A DNA stretch of 64,000 nucleotides from CAZCJU01 sp964562175 (GTDB taxonomy: Bacteria > Bacillota > Clostridia > Oscillospirales > CAG-272): positions 33,723 through 97,722 of the forward strand of contig CAZLRV010000006.1 in assembly GCA_964562175.1 (NCBI GenBank), read 5' to 3'. Position numbers and translations under genes: made by a program. Positions 1 through 8,378 of the stretch are shown piece after piece; the first letter of the stretch is position 1, and each line of letters starts with the position of its first letter. A model generated the notes under the pieces. It was not told the DNA's origin and ran no database searches. It saw only the letters and a program-made list of their open reading frames with translations.

Positions 1-80
1 CTTTTTGAGTAGCATAGCTTTGCCGCCGCCGCCACTATTTTATCCGCATCGGGCGTGTATGCAAGCAGTTCAACTTTCAT
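1..80 (-). CDS. thyX: Flavin-dependent thymidylate synthase ThyX (N-terminal fragment, runs off window)
   Basis: Only the first 26 codons lie in the window. They read MKVELLAYTPDAD and then AAAAKLCYS, which is the characteristic N-terminus of ThyX, the FAD-dependent enzyme that makes dTMP from dUMP. The ATG at 80-78 follows an AAAGGA site and begins 4 nt after the stop of the amidohydrolase upstream, so it is the next gene of that operon. Truncation is due to the window edge, not a mutation. The call is firm for so short a piece because the start motif is very conserved, but the catalytic region cannot be seen. Confidence 0.8.
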   Translation of the reverse strand, partial: MKVELLAYTPDADKIVAAAAKLCYSK

Positions 81-84
81 TTGT

Positions 85-903
85 TTATCCTTTCGCTTTC
101 AGCTTCAAAAATCTTGCGGCATTGTTGTAGAGGATATCCTCTCTCTGTTCATGTGTCAAATTCAGCGCAAAAAATCTTTCAAGCTCGCTTTTCGGGTACA
201 TTACGGGGTAATCCGTTCCGAACATTACCTTGTCATATCCGAGCCTGCTTATTATATATTCGGCTCGCTCGCTCGTCATAGCCCACAGAGCCGAGGAGGT
301 ATCGTACATTACGTTTTCATTGCCCACGAGGTATTCAAGAGCCTCGTCCGATGCCATATATCCGCCGAGATGTGCGGCTACGACCTGCAATCTCGGAAAA
401 TCGTCAAGCACCTTTTTCAGCTTTTTCGGCTCGGAAAAACGATATTGCGGACGGTTATCGCCCATATGAAAATATATGGGGAATCTGCCTTGCGCCTCCT
501 CGTACAGCGGATAGAGCTTTTTTGAGGTTATATCAACGCCCTGTATATCGGGGTGTATCTTTATTCCCGAAAGCCCGAGGGTGAGAGCATAGTCTATCTG
601 CTCCTTCATGTCCTCGCAATCCTGATGCAGACCGCCGAACGCAACTGCCTCAAAGCCGTCCTCTCTGCCACGTTCGGCAACAGCGGCAAGGCACTCATTT
701 ACACGTCGCACCTGATGTGCGTTCGTGGCAACCGAAAACACGAGAAAGCCCGCAACTCCCGACTCCTTTTCGGCAGATATCATATCGTTATACGTTCCGT
801 CCCCCTCCGGCACGAAATCGTAAAACTTACCGAGTTGAGTAACGGCCTTTTCGGCTATCGCATCGGGATATATATGCGTGTGTATATCAAATATTTTATA
901 CAA
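85..903 (-). CDS. Amidohydrolase family TIM-barrel protein
   Basis: A 272-residue protein of the amidohydrolase-2 type. It opens with the metal-binding pattern FDIHTHIYPD (HxH) and later shows IKIHPD, YFHMGDN and FGTDYPV, consistent with the His/Asp metal ligands of this barrel family. Members hydrolyse or decarboxylate small cyclic or aromatic compounds, and the substrate cannot be told here. The start is TTG at 903, supported by AGAGG six bases upstream. It lies between a sugar-isomerase-like barrel and thyX in one minus-strand operon. The cytoplasmic location is inferred from the lack of a signal peptide. Confidence 0.8.
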   Translation of the reverse strand: MYKIFDIHTHIYPDAIAEKAVTQLGKFYDFVPEGDGTYNDMISAEKESGVAGFLVFSVATNAHQVRRVNECLAAVAERGREDGFEAVAFGGLHQDCEDMKEQIDYALTLGLSGIKIHPDIQGVDITSKKLYPLYEEAQGRFPIYFHMGDNRPQYRFSEPKKLKKVLDDFPRLQVVAAHLGGYMASDEALEYLVGNENVMYDTSSALWAMTSERAEYIISRLGYDKVMFGTDYPVMYPKSELERFFALNLTHEQREDILYNNAARFLKLKAKG

Positions 904-913
904 GGTGAGCCTC

Positions 914-1726
914 TTATTTGATAGAATTCATAAACGAGGAATATCTGTGGAAGGCAATGCCGGAGCCCTCAAGCTCGGGAACCCAACGCTTTACCCATTC
1001 GTATGAATAATATCCCTCGTAGCCCATAGCCTTGAGTGCGGAAACGCCCTCCGCAACGGGAACATCGCCGTAGCCCATAAGCGTATACTTTATACGGTCG
1101 CCGTCCATGTAAGAGTCTTTTATGTGGACGTGTTTAATATATGAGCCGATATTGTCAAGCGTTGTCTTGACATCCTCTCTGAAATATCTGTACGGGTGGT
1201 GCATATCCCAAAGCACGCCCGCATTTTCGCCCTCAACACGCTCCATCAGCTTTTTCATCTCGTTACTGTCGGCAAGTATGCCGTTGGTTTCGATAAGCAA
1301 TGTTACGCCCGTATCCTTTACCATATCGCAAAGGCGTGTGTACTGCTCGGCAAGCTCGCACACTCTGCCCTCGCCCGACGGCTCCGGCGTTTTTTCGCCC
1401 ATTATACGCAGGTATTTAACGCCGAGCTTTTTAGCCAGCTGTGCGTATGATATTATCTCAAACTCCGCAAGAGGTATCTGCGATTGATCCGACAGATACG
1501 CACCTGTCGTAAGCATCGGAATCTCAAGTCCGGCATTTTTGAGCGTTTGCTTTGTTTTCTCTATCATTTCGCCCTCGAATATCTTCATTTTCGGGGCAAA
1601 CATCTCACGCATAACGCCTCTTATCTCGATTCCCGAAAAGCCGAGGTCTCTTGCCGTGGCTATTATGTCGGGAAAGCTCCACTCGGGACAGCCGAGCGTT
1701 GAAAAGGAAAGCTTGATATCAGTCAT
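914..1726 (-). CDS. Sugar phosphate isomerase/epimerase family (xylose-isomerase-like TIM barrel)
   Basis: A 270-residue protein with the pattern of AP-endonuclease-2-like TIM barrels: SFSTLGCPEWSF near the start, LGFSGIEIRG, LLIETNG, WDMHHPYR and KHVHIKDS. These carry the Glu, Asp and His metal ligands expected of this family. Members isomerise or epimerise sugars, inositols or related polyols; the exact substrate is unknown. Its start overlaps the end of the acyl-CoA synthetase fusion by 8 nt, which suggests translational coupling. GGAG lies about 10 nt before the ATG. Confidence 0.8.
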   Translation of the reverse strand: MTDIKLSFSTLGCPEWSFPDIIATARDLGFSGIEIRGVMREMFAPKMKIFEGEMIEKTKQTLKNAGLEIPMLTTGAYLSDQSQIPLAEFEIISYAQLAKKLGVKYLRIMGEKTPEPSGEGRVCELAEQYTRLCDMVKDTGVTLLIETNGILADSNEMKKLMERVEGENAGVLWDMHHPYRYFREDVKTTLDNIGSYIKHVHIKDSYMDGDRIKYTLMGYGDVPVAEGVSALKAMGYEGYYSYEWVKRWVPELEGSGIAFHRYSSFMNSIK

Positions 1727-4010
1727 TTTTTCTTAACTCCGTTCTGCGGATCTTACCGCTTATCGTTTTGGGAAGCTCGTCAAGGAACTGCACTATACGG
1801 GGATATTTGTACGGTGCGGTATGCTCCTTAACGTAATTTTGTATTTCTTTCTTCAGCTCGTCCGTGCCTTGCGTGCCTTTCGTAAGCACTATTGATGCCT
1901 TTATTACCTGACCTCTTATCGGGTCGGGTACGGCTGTTATCGCACATTCAAGCACATACGGAAGCTCCATTATAACGCTCTCTATCTCAAACGGTCCTAT
2001 GCGGTAGCCGGAGGATTTGATAACGTCATCCGTACGTCCGACATACCATATATAGCCGTCCTCGTCGCGCCATGCCGTATCGCCCGTATGGTATATGCCG
2101 TCGTGCCAAGCCTCATTTGTCTTTTCCTCGTCAAGGTAGTAGCCCTTGAACAGACCGCACGGTATTTCCTTATCCGTCCTTACAACTATTTCGCCCGTTT
2201 CACCTACCGGCACGCTCTGTCCGTCCTCATTTACTATATCAACGTCGAACAGCGGACTCGGCTTGCCCATTGCACCCGGCTTCGGCGTGGTATTTACGAG
2301 ATTGCATACGGTAAGCGTTGTTTCCGTCTGTCCGAAGCCCTCCATAAGCGTAAGACCCGTTGCGCGCTTCCACTGCTCGAATACCTCCGGATTAAGTGCC
2401 TCGCCTGCCGTTGTGGAATATTGGATGCTTGACAGATCGTATTTGCCGAGGTCCTCTTTTATAAAGAATCTGTACATAGTGGGCGGAGCGCAGAACGTCG
2501 TTATATTGTACTTTTTGAACATAGGCAATATATCGTCCGCATTGAACTTATTGAAGTCATATACGAACACAGCCGCCTCGCACAGCCATTGACCGTACAG
2601 CTTGCCCCACAGTGCCTTGCCCCAACCGGTATCGGATATGGTGAAATGTATTCCGTCCGGGTCTACGTTATGCCAATAGCGTGCCGTTATGTAATGACCG
2701 AGCGGATAACGGAAATCGTGTACCGCTATCTTGGGATATCCCGTCGTGCCGGAGGTAAAGAACATTATCATCGGGTCATGGCCGCACGGTGCGTCCTCGC
2801 CGCGCTCAAACGTATCGGGGAAGTGTACCATCTCCTCATTGAAATCGTGCCAGCCCTCATGCTTTACGTTGCCTACGGCTATTTTCAGCTTAAGACACTC
2901 ACAGCCCTCGGACGCCTTTTCGGCTTGATTAAGCACATCGCCGTCCGTTGTGCATATTATTGCGCTTACGCCCGCCGCCTTATAGCGGTATTCGAAATCG
3001 TGTTGCATAAGCAAATTCGTTGCGGGTATCGCAACCGCACCTATGCGGTGAAGAGCCGTTATGCAGAACCAGAATTGATAATGACGCTTCAGCACGAGCA
3101 TTACCCTATCACCCTTCTTTATTCCCAGACTCTGCAAATAGTTTGCGGTCATACAAGAATACTTGCGTATATCCTCAAAGGTAAAGCGTCTTTCCTCATG
3201 TTCTGCCGATACGTAAAGCATTGCCATTTTGTCGGGATAATTGCTTGCAAGATAATCCACCGTATCGAATGCAAAGTTATATTTATCCTCGTTCTTAAAG
3301 GATATACCCGAAAGCACGCCGTTTTCGTCGTGCGTTGTCTGTATAAATCTGCTTGCCGTGGGCGAATCGTAACGCAGTGCCTTACGCTCGGAAACTATGC
3401 TGTCGAATTTATCATCCTCGGCATCCTTATTGCTCTTCAAAACGACGGCGTAAAATTTACAGCCCTCGGGTGAGGTGGCTATCATACCGTGCGGTATTGC
3501 GGAGTTGTAGTATATGGAATCGCCCTCTCCCAGCGTTTCGGTATGCTCGCCTATCTGTATCCGCATCGTACCGCTTATTATTACGTCAAATTCCTGTCCG
3601 GCATGAGTCGAGAGCTTTATCGGACTATTCAGATCGTCCTCGGAATAGGGCATTTGAACGAAAAACGGTTCAGCCGTTTTCTGCTTGAAAAGCGGTGCCA
3701 TATTCAGATATGAAAAGCCCTCTCGCCTCGTTATCGGAAGTCCCTCGCCCTTTCTCGTAAGCGAGTAATTGGAAAGTGTCGGGCTTTCACCCTTTATAAG
3801 GTCGGTGGGGTCTACATGAAGCTGTGATGCGCATTTATAAATGAATGTAAAGCTGAAATCGTTCTTTCCGCTCTCGTAATTTCTGTAATCCTCCAAGCTG
3901 ACATCTGTCTTTTTCGCCATTTCCTCCTCGGAAATGTCCATGATCTCACGCAGGGTCTTTATTCTCCCCGCTACGACAGCCAGTTGTGCTTTGAGATCCG
4001 TTTTTTCCAT
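1719..4010 (-). CDS. HTH-cupin-acyl-CoA synthetase fusion (MACS-type AMP-binding enzyme)
   Basis: A 763-residue three-part protein. Residues about 13-70 form an XRE-type helix-turn-helix. Residues 115-190 form a cupin (HAGQEFDVIISG, then IPHGM). Residues about 230-763 are a complete AMP-binding acyl-CoA synthetase with TSGTTGYPK (419-427), GFGQTE (558-563), YHTGD (about 640-644) and the catalytic lysine in TISGKIRR (K753). The synthetase part resembles medium-chain or aryl acyl-CoA ligases, which activate a carboxylate with ATP and CoA. HTH-cupin is the usual layout of small sensors such as PuuR/SutR, so a self-sensing or DNA-binding enzyme is possible but unproven. It precedes two TIM-barrel genes in the operon. 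AAAGGCGGA precedes the ATG. Confidence 0.85.
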   Translation of the reverse strand: MEKTDLKAQLAVVAGRIKTLREIMDISEEEMAKKTDVSLEDYRNYESGKNDFSFTFIYKCASQLHVDPTDLIKGESPTLSNYSLTRKGEGLPITRREGFSYLNMAPLFKQKTAEPFFVQMPYSEDDLNSPIKLSTHAGQEFDVIISGTMRIQIGEHTETLGEGDSIYYNSAIPHGMIATSPEGCKFYAVVLKSNKDAEDDKFDSIVSERKALRYDSPTASRFIQTTHDENGVLSGISFKNEDKYNFAFDTVDYLASNYPDKMAMLYVSAEHEERRFTFEDIRKYSCMTANYLQSLGIKKGDRVMLVLKRHYQFWFCITALHRIGAVAIPATNLLMQHDFEYRYKAAGVSAIICTTDGDVLNQAEKASEGCECLKLKIAVGNVKHEGWHDFNEEMVHFPDTFERGEDAPCGHDPMIMFFTSGTTGYPKIAVHDFRYPLGHYITARYWHNVDPDGIHFTISDTGWGKALWGKLYGQWLCEAAVFVYDFNKFNADDILPMFKKYNITTFCAPPTMYRFFIKEDLGKYDLSSIQYSTTAGEALNPEVFEQWKRATGLTLMEGFGQTETTLTVCNLVNTTPKPGAMGKPSPLFDVDIVNEDGQSVPVGETGEIVVRTDKEIPCGLFKGYYLDEEKTNEAWHDGIYHTGDTAWRDEDGYIWYVGRTDDVIKSSGYRIGPFEIESVIMELPYVLECAITAVPDPIRGQVIKASIVLTKGTQGTDELKKEIQNYVKEHTAPYKYPRIVQFLDELPKTISGKIRRTELRKND

Positions 4011-4032
4011 TTTGCATTCCGCCTTTCAAAAA

Positions 4033-4521
4033 TCAATATATTTTTTTATCTTCCGTTTTTATAATATTTACGGCTTCCTTCGGCACAAAGTGCGAAAAGT
4101 CACGTCCGTACCGTATCAGCTCCCGCACCATGGTCGAGCTTATATGTGCAAGCTCTGCACGTGTAGGCATAAATATCGTTTCGATATCGGGTGCAAGCTC
4201 TCTGTTTATCGAGCATAGCATAAACTCGTAATCGAAATCGGACGCATTGCGCAGTCCCTTTACTATGGCACGACAAGCGTGCCTTTGAGCGTATTCCGCA
4301 AGCAGCTCGCAAGAGATATCGGCTTTGACATTCGGATATTTCTCCAGCGAGGCTTTGAGAAGCTCAAACCGCATTTGCGGCGAAAACATACATTTTTTCG
4401 AGTTATTCGAAAAAACGCAAACGATAACATTATCGTAAATTGCCGCCGCCCGCTCTATCACATCGATATGACCGATGGTGACCGGGTCGAAGCTTCCGGG
4501 AATAAGTACCGTGTTTTCCAT
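4033..4521 (-). CDS. coaD: Phosphopantetheine adenylyltransferase CoaD
   Basis: A 162-residue protein with the nucleotidyl-transferase signature VLIPGSFDPVTIGHIDVIERA in the first 25 residues, and VKGLRNASDFDYE and the C-terminal ISSTMVRELI typical of CoaD. It catalyses the fourth step of CoA synthesis, 4'-phosphopantetheine plus ATP to dephospho-CoA. A GTG 12 nt upstream is also in frame, but the ATG at 4521 is preferred because GGGTGAG lies just before it and known CoaD proteins begin close to this residue. It directly follows rsmD, a pairing common in Bacillota. Confidence 0.95.
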   Translation of the reverse strand: MENTVLIPGSFDPVTIGHIDVIERAAAIYDNVIVCVFSNNSKKCMFSPQMRFELLKASLEKYPNVKADISCELLAEYAQRHACRAIVKGLRNASDFDYEFMLCSINRELAPDIETIFMPTRAELAHISSTMVRELIRYGRDFSHFVPKEAVNIIKTEDKKIY

Positions 4522-4533
4522 TCTCTCACCCAC

Positions 4534-5094
4534 TTACGATATCCTCGGAGTGAGCTTTGAAAAATACGTTTTGCCCGCTCTGTACTCTTTTTCAAGCACA
4601 TAATACTTTTCAAGCTCATCATCAACAATATGCTCTGTATTCGTTTCGGCGATAATTATCGCATCGGGTGCAAGCAGCCTCGCCTCGGCTAAGGCGATCA
4701 GGGAGCCTTTGAGCATATCCGATTCATACGGCGGATCCAAAAACACAAGGTCGAATTTGTGCTTTGACACCGTCGCCGCCTTAATATACTGCTTATAATC
4801 GTATTTCAATATCGTGCATTTCTTATATAAATGCGTTTTCAGTGCATTTTGGCGAATTATCTCCACAGAGTCCGCATTTATGTCGCATAAGACCGCTTTT
4901 TCCGCTCCCCTTGACAGGGCTTCAAGTCCGAGCTGACCACAGCCGGCAAACAGATCGAGAACCACTCTGCCGTCAATATCGAATTGTATTGCGGAAAACA
5001 TGGCTTCCTTCGTTCTTTCCAGTGTCGGGCGTGTTGCCTCGCCCTCAAGCGTATTCAGCTTTGTTCCTCTTGCCGATCCCGTAATTATTCTCAT
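4534..5094 (-). CDS. rsmD: 16S rRNA (guanine(966)-N(2))-methyltransferase RsmD
   Basis: A 186-residue SAM-dependent methyltransferase. It has the RsmD start MRIITGSARG, the SAM-binding segment VLDLFAGCGQLGLEALSRGA and the catalytic motif FLDPPYESD. RsmD methylates G966 of 16S rRNA in the small ribosomal subunit. The start overlaps the uvrC stop in an ATGA arrangement, and coaD follows within a few bases, so the three genes are probably translationally coupled. Confidence 0.95.
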   Translation of the reverse strand: MRIITGSARGTKLNTLEGEATRPTLERTKEAMFSAIQFDIDGRVVLDLFAGCGQLGLEALSRGAEKAVLCDINADSVEIIRQNALKTHLYKKCTILKYDYKQYIKAATVSKHKFDLVFLDPPYESDMLKGSLIALAEARLLAPDAIIIAETNTEHIVDDELEKYYVLEKEYRAGKTYFSKLTPRIS

Positions 5095-6917
5095 TTTTTT
5101 GTTTCCTTAAAATATTCCGTTATTCTTTCCGCAAGCTCCTCGGTAACGCCCTTGACCTCGCAAAGCTGCTCCACGCTTGCGTTTTTTACATTTTGAAGTG
5201 TCGTGAAGTGCTTCATTATCTCCCTCGCCTTGGCATCTCCTACGCCCTTTATATTCGTCAATGACGAATGCGATATCGTTTTTCGCTTCTTTGCGGTCAT
5301 TTTCGATATGGAGAAGCGATGCACCTCCTCTTGAAGCTTATAGATAAACATAAATATGTCCCTGTCCTTGGCTATGCTTATTTCATTTTGTCCGTCGGTA
5401 AGCCCTCTTGTTTTATGGTACTCATCCTTAAACATACCGAAAACGGGAATATCGACCCCCATACGCTCAAGCACCTCACGCACGCATTCGGCGTGCGTTG
5501 CGCCGCCGTCGATAAGCATAAGATCCGGCAAGGGCAAAAAGCTCTTTTCGCCGTCAAGCGCCTTTCGTATTCGCCGCTCTGTCATCTCTCGCATGGACGA
5601 ATAATCGTCCTGCCCGTCGGTAGTCTTAATATTAAATGTCCGATATGAAGCTTTATCGAGCTTAGTACCCTTTGTCACTATCATTCCGCCCGTTATGGCT
5701 TCGTTTCCGATATTTGATATATCGTATGCTTCTATACGCTCGGGTACCACCTCAAGCTTCAGCGTCGACGCAAGCTTAATGAGCAGCTCGTCCGAGTCAT
5801 GCTCCTGTTGCTTAAAGCGTTTTGCCCTAAGCTCCGCATTTGCCTCCACCATTTCACACAGCTTGACCTTGTCGCCTCTCATCGGGCGTAATATCTCGAC
5901 TCGCTTTTTCGATACCGAATTTATATAATCCGCAATAAGCCGTCCCTCGCCCTCCGGCAACACATTCGATATCATAATATACGGCGGGTAATATGTGCGT
6001 TTTTCGTATACCGATATTATAAACGACGAGAGCTTTTCCCAATCGTCCATCTGAGCGGAGGTAAACTCATAATTATCCGTATCGGAAATTACCCCGCCCC
6101 TGATATAGAATATCGATACCGCACATACCGCATCGTCGCGGTAGATTCCGATAACGTCTCTGAAATCGTCTGCGGCGGATACGACCTTTTGCTTTGCATA
6201 AAGCTTTTGAAGCGAGGATATCGCATTTCGGTATTCGGCGGCTTTTTCGAATTCAAGTCTTTCGCTCGCATCGTACATTTTTTTCTTAAGCTCCTCGACC
6301 GTAGAGGCAATATTTCCCGAAAGCACTTTTTTTGCCTGCGCTATTCGCCCCCCGTATTCCTCTCGGCTCACTCTGCCCGAGCATGGAGCGGAGCATCTGC
6401 CTATCTGATAATTGAGGCACGGACGGTATTTGCCGATATCTCCGGGAAGCGTTCTTTTACAGCTCGGCAACATAAACGCCTTGTTTATCGTTTTGATAAC
6501 ATCGTATGCGACAGCGGAGCTTGAATACGGCCCGTAATAATCGCCCGTTGCGTATCTGTTTCTCGTAAACTCTATTTTCGGAAATTCCTCATTTGACGGT
6601 ATTCTGATATACGGATACGTTTTATCATCCTTGAGCTTGATATTGTATTTCGGCTTGTACTGTTTTATCTTGCTGTTTTCGAGGGCAAGCGCCTCAAGCT
6701 CCGTATCGCACAAAATGAAATCGAAATCGTAAACGCACGACACCATCTTGTCCGTTTTCGCTCCGTGGGAGGTATTTACGAAATATTGCGATACTCTGCT
6801 TTTCAAGCACCTCGATTTACCTACGTATATGACCTGCCCCGCTTTATTCTTCATAATGTAAACACCGGGAGTCGAGGGCAGCTCGTTGGCTTTTTTCAGT
6901 AGAGATGTTTTATCCAT
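5091..6917 (-). CDS. uvrC: Excinuclease ABC subunit UvrC
   Basis: A 608-residue protein of normal UvrC length. It has the GIY-YIG nuclease region near residues 14-90 (STPGVYIMKNKAGQVIYVG), a UVR motif around residues 215-245, the RNase H-like nuclease region (AYDISNIGNEAITGG) and C-terminal helix-hairpin-helix repeats (NIKGVGDAKAREIMKHF). It makes both incisions in nucleotide excision repair with UvrA and UvrB. The ATG fits family starts, but no Shine-Dalgarno is visible: the preceding bases are an A/T-rich stretch right after the U-tract of the HPr terminator. Confidence 0.96.
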   Translation of the reverse strand: MDKTSLLKKANELPSTPGVYIMKNKAGQVIYVGKSRCLKSRVSQYFVNTSHGAKTDKMVSCVYDFDFILCDTELEALALENSKIKQYKPKYNIKLKDDKTYPYIRIPSNEEFPKIEFTRNRYATGDYYGPYSSSAVAYDVIKTINKAFMLPSCKRTLPGDIGKYRPCLNYQIGRCSAPCSGRVSREEYGGRIAQAKKVLSGNIASTVEELKKKMYDASERLEFEKAAEYRNAISSLQKLYAKQKVVSAADDFRDVIGIYRDDAVCAVSIFYIRGGVISDTDNYEFTSAQMDDWEKLSSFIISVYEKRTYYPPYIMISNVLPEGEGRLIADYINSVSKKRVEILRPMRGDKVKLCEMVEANAELRAKRFKQQEHDSDELLIKLASTLKLEVVPERIEAYDISNIGNEAITGGMIVTKGTKLDKASYRTFNIKTTDGQDDYSSMREMTERRIRKALDGEKSFLPLPDLMLIDGGATHAECVREVLERMGVDIPVFGMFKDEYHKTRGLTDGQNEISIAKDRDIFMFIYKLQEEVHRFSISKMTAKKRKTISHSSLTNIKGVGDAKAREIMKHFTTLQNVKNASVEQLCEVKGVTEELAERITEYFKETKK

Positions 6918-6926
6918 AAATTTTTA

Positions 6927-6997
6927 CAAAAAAAGACGGATAAGCATGACTGCCAAACAGCATAAAATATGCTGTGGGAAGTAAACACGCTTATCCG
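6927..6997 (-). terminator. Rho-independent terminator after HPr, with nested hairpin in its loop
   Basis: Read on the minus strand, CGGATAAGC pairs with GCTTATCCG (6989-6997 with 6937-6945) and is followed by a U-rich tract at 6928-6934. Inside the large loop sits a second hairpin, ACAGCATA/TATGCTGT (6957-6975). It lies between the HPr stop and the uvrC start, so it should end the HPr transcript or allow partial read-through into uvrC. Confidence 0.75.
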
Positions 6998-7021
6998 CCA
7001 TTCTAAAGAATCGTATCTTTA

Positions 7022-7285
7022 TTATTCGGCAAGACCTGTCTCTATAAGCTCCTCTAAGCTGTTGAGCGCATCTACCTCGTCTACACCATCAGCAATAAGA
7101 GTAATTATATTATCTTTTGTAATTCCGAGCGAAAGCACGCCGAGTAAACTCTTTGCATTCACCCTTCTGTCATCCTTTTCGACCCAGATAGAGCTTTTGA
7201 AAGAGTTGGCTTTTTGTATAAAGAATGTTGCGGGTCTTGCATGAAGACCGACTACTATTTTCACAGTTACATTGCGGGAAATCAT
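7022..7285 (-). CDS. ptsH: HPr-family phosphocarrier protein
   Basis: An 87-residue HPr. The phosphorylation site LHARPA puts the active histidine at residue 15, and KSLLGVLSLGI holds the regulatory serine at residue 46, so it could act both in PTS phosphotransfer and, when Ser46 is phosphorylated by HPr kinase, in catabolite control. AAGGAG lies 8 nt before the ATG. It has its own promoter (7358-7386) and terminator (6927-6997), hence a single-gene unit. No enzyme I or HPr kinase gene is in the window. It could instead be a Crh-like paralogue, but His15 argues for true HPr. Confidence 0.9.
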   Translation of the reverse strand: MISRNVTVKIVVGLHARPATFFIQKANSFKSSIWVEKDDRRVNAKSLLGVLSLGITKDNIITLIADGVDEVDALNSLEELIETGLAE

Positions 7286-7357
7286 TGTATGCGCTCCTTA
7301 TATAAATACAACAAATTTACATTATTTTGATACGTAAAAAAGTATAACTATAGGGTT

Positions 7358-7386
7358 ATTATACCAAAATCCTCGGGCAAATTCAA
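7358..7386 (-). promoter_or_regulatory. Sigma-A promoter of the HPr gene
   Basis: On the minus strand: -35 TTGAAT, 17-nt spacer, -10 TATAAT, with a TGG (extended -10) just before it. It lies about 70 nt upstream of the HPr start. Confidence 0.75.
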
Positions 7387-7441
7387 TAGTCATAATGCCT
7401 AATTTTTGTGCTTTTTTTACATTTTATGATGTGAATTATAT

Positions 7442-7945
7442 TCATTCCGTCCCGATCTCGGTAATTACCGCCTCAAATTCAAAGCCCCTGCCGCCGATCT
7501 TTATTTTATCGTTTACCCTTATTATCCTGCCGCACGGAAGCAAAAAGCCTTTATCTGTATTTATTCCCGTCAAGCGTGCCTTGCATTTAAGATCTATTTT
7601 CTCCGAGACCCGTTCGCCGTTGTCATTCTCGTCGGTCTGCTCAACGTTTCTTACGCTCCAGCCGTCGCACAAAACGCCAAGCTCATTCCCGTCAACAAAC
7701 AGCGGCATATCGGCTGTCATTCCCTTTTCCGCAGACGGGTCTATCTCTCCTGCATAAAGGCTTATGACTACCTCGTCACGGTTTGCCGTCTTTTTCGCTT
7801 CGTCAACTATCGCTCCGCGGCAAAAAATACCTATCAAGCAAAATGCGATGACCAATATAACGGTCACATCGGCAGTATTTACCGTCTTCTTTGTTTTTAT
7901 ACTCGCAGTGCTTTTCTTTTTTGTATTTTTTTTATTATTATCCAT
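7442..7945 (-). CDS. DUF4330-like membrane-anchored protein (second copy)
   Basis: A 167-residue protein with a Lys-rich N-terminus, one membrane segment (about residues 24-40, VTVILVIAFCLIGIF) and an outside beta-rich domain ending FEFEAVITEIGTE. Its plan matches its upstream neighbour and, by pattern, DUF4330 proteins of Clostridia, whose function is unknown. The start is the ATG inside the overlap ATGGATAA with the preceding gene; a longer frame reaching 8029 lies wholly within that gene. Last gene of the nrdR operon. Assignment to DUF4330 is weaker than for the neighbour. Confidence 0.65.
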   Translation of the reverse strand: MDNNKKNTKKKSTASIKTKKTVNTADVTVILVIAFCLIGIFCRGAIVDEAKKTANRDEVVISLYAGEIDPSAEKGMTADMPLFVDGNELGVLCDGWSVRNVEQTDENDNGERVSEKIDLKCKARLTGINTDKGFLLPCGRIIRVNDKIKIGGRGFEFEAVITEIGTE

Positions 7946-8378
7946 TATTGCCACCGACACCGCCGCTTTGCAACGACGTGCATTTTCCTTTTCCCGTAAA
8001 CGTGCTTGTATAAAATCCGTACTCGGCACCCACTCTTATCTCAACTCCGTTGACGGAATATGCTTTTTCCGTCACGCTTGAGAGTGCAAGCACCTTTATT
8101 TCCATGTCCGTGTACTCGTCCTCTCGACCGTAGGGCTGCGCAAGCTTTATTTGCTGTACAGTGCCTATGCTTGCGCCGTTCTCGTCGTATATCTCGTCCC
8201 CCGCCTTTATTGCGTCGCCGACCTCTCGACGCACCTCATATACGTTTATCGTATAAAACAGCTCCGCCGTCTCGCCCTCGTTTTTCGGAGTTCCGAGCAA
8301 ATACAGCAAAACACACAAAAGCATCATCATAATGCAGGCAAGCGCATCGAATACTCCGAAAGAATACCTCTTTTTCAT
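7938..8378 (-). CDS. DUF4330-like membrane-anchored protein (first copy)
   Basis: A 146-residue protein with one N-terminal membrane helix (about residues 9-29) followed by a small outside domain containing VGDAIKAGDEIYDENGASIGTV, cited here only as a DUF4330-like motif (about residues 52-73). DUF4330 proteins commonly sit beside polysaccharide polymerase genes, but their role is not known. The start is taken as the ATG in the stop-start overlap TGATG with the O-antigen-ligase-like gene; GTG one codon earlier also fits the GGAGG upstream. Likely works at the membrane with that neighbour (inference). Confidence 0.75.
   Translation of the reverse strand: MKKRYSFGVFDALACIMMMLLCVLLYLLGTPKNEGETAELFYTINVYEVRREVGDAIKAGDEIYDENGASIGTVQQIKLAQPYGREDEYTDMEIKVLALSSVTEKAYSVNGVEIRVGAEYGFYTSTFTGKGKCTSLQSGGVGGNNG

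Noticed and set aside
2589..3473. Long open frame opposite to the acyl-CoA synthetase fusion (294 codons)
   Set aside because: Antisense shadow: the minus strand holds continuous domain motifs, and this frame has none.
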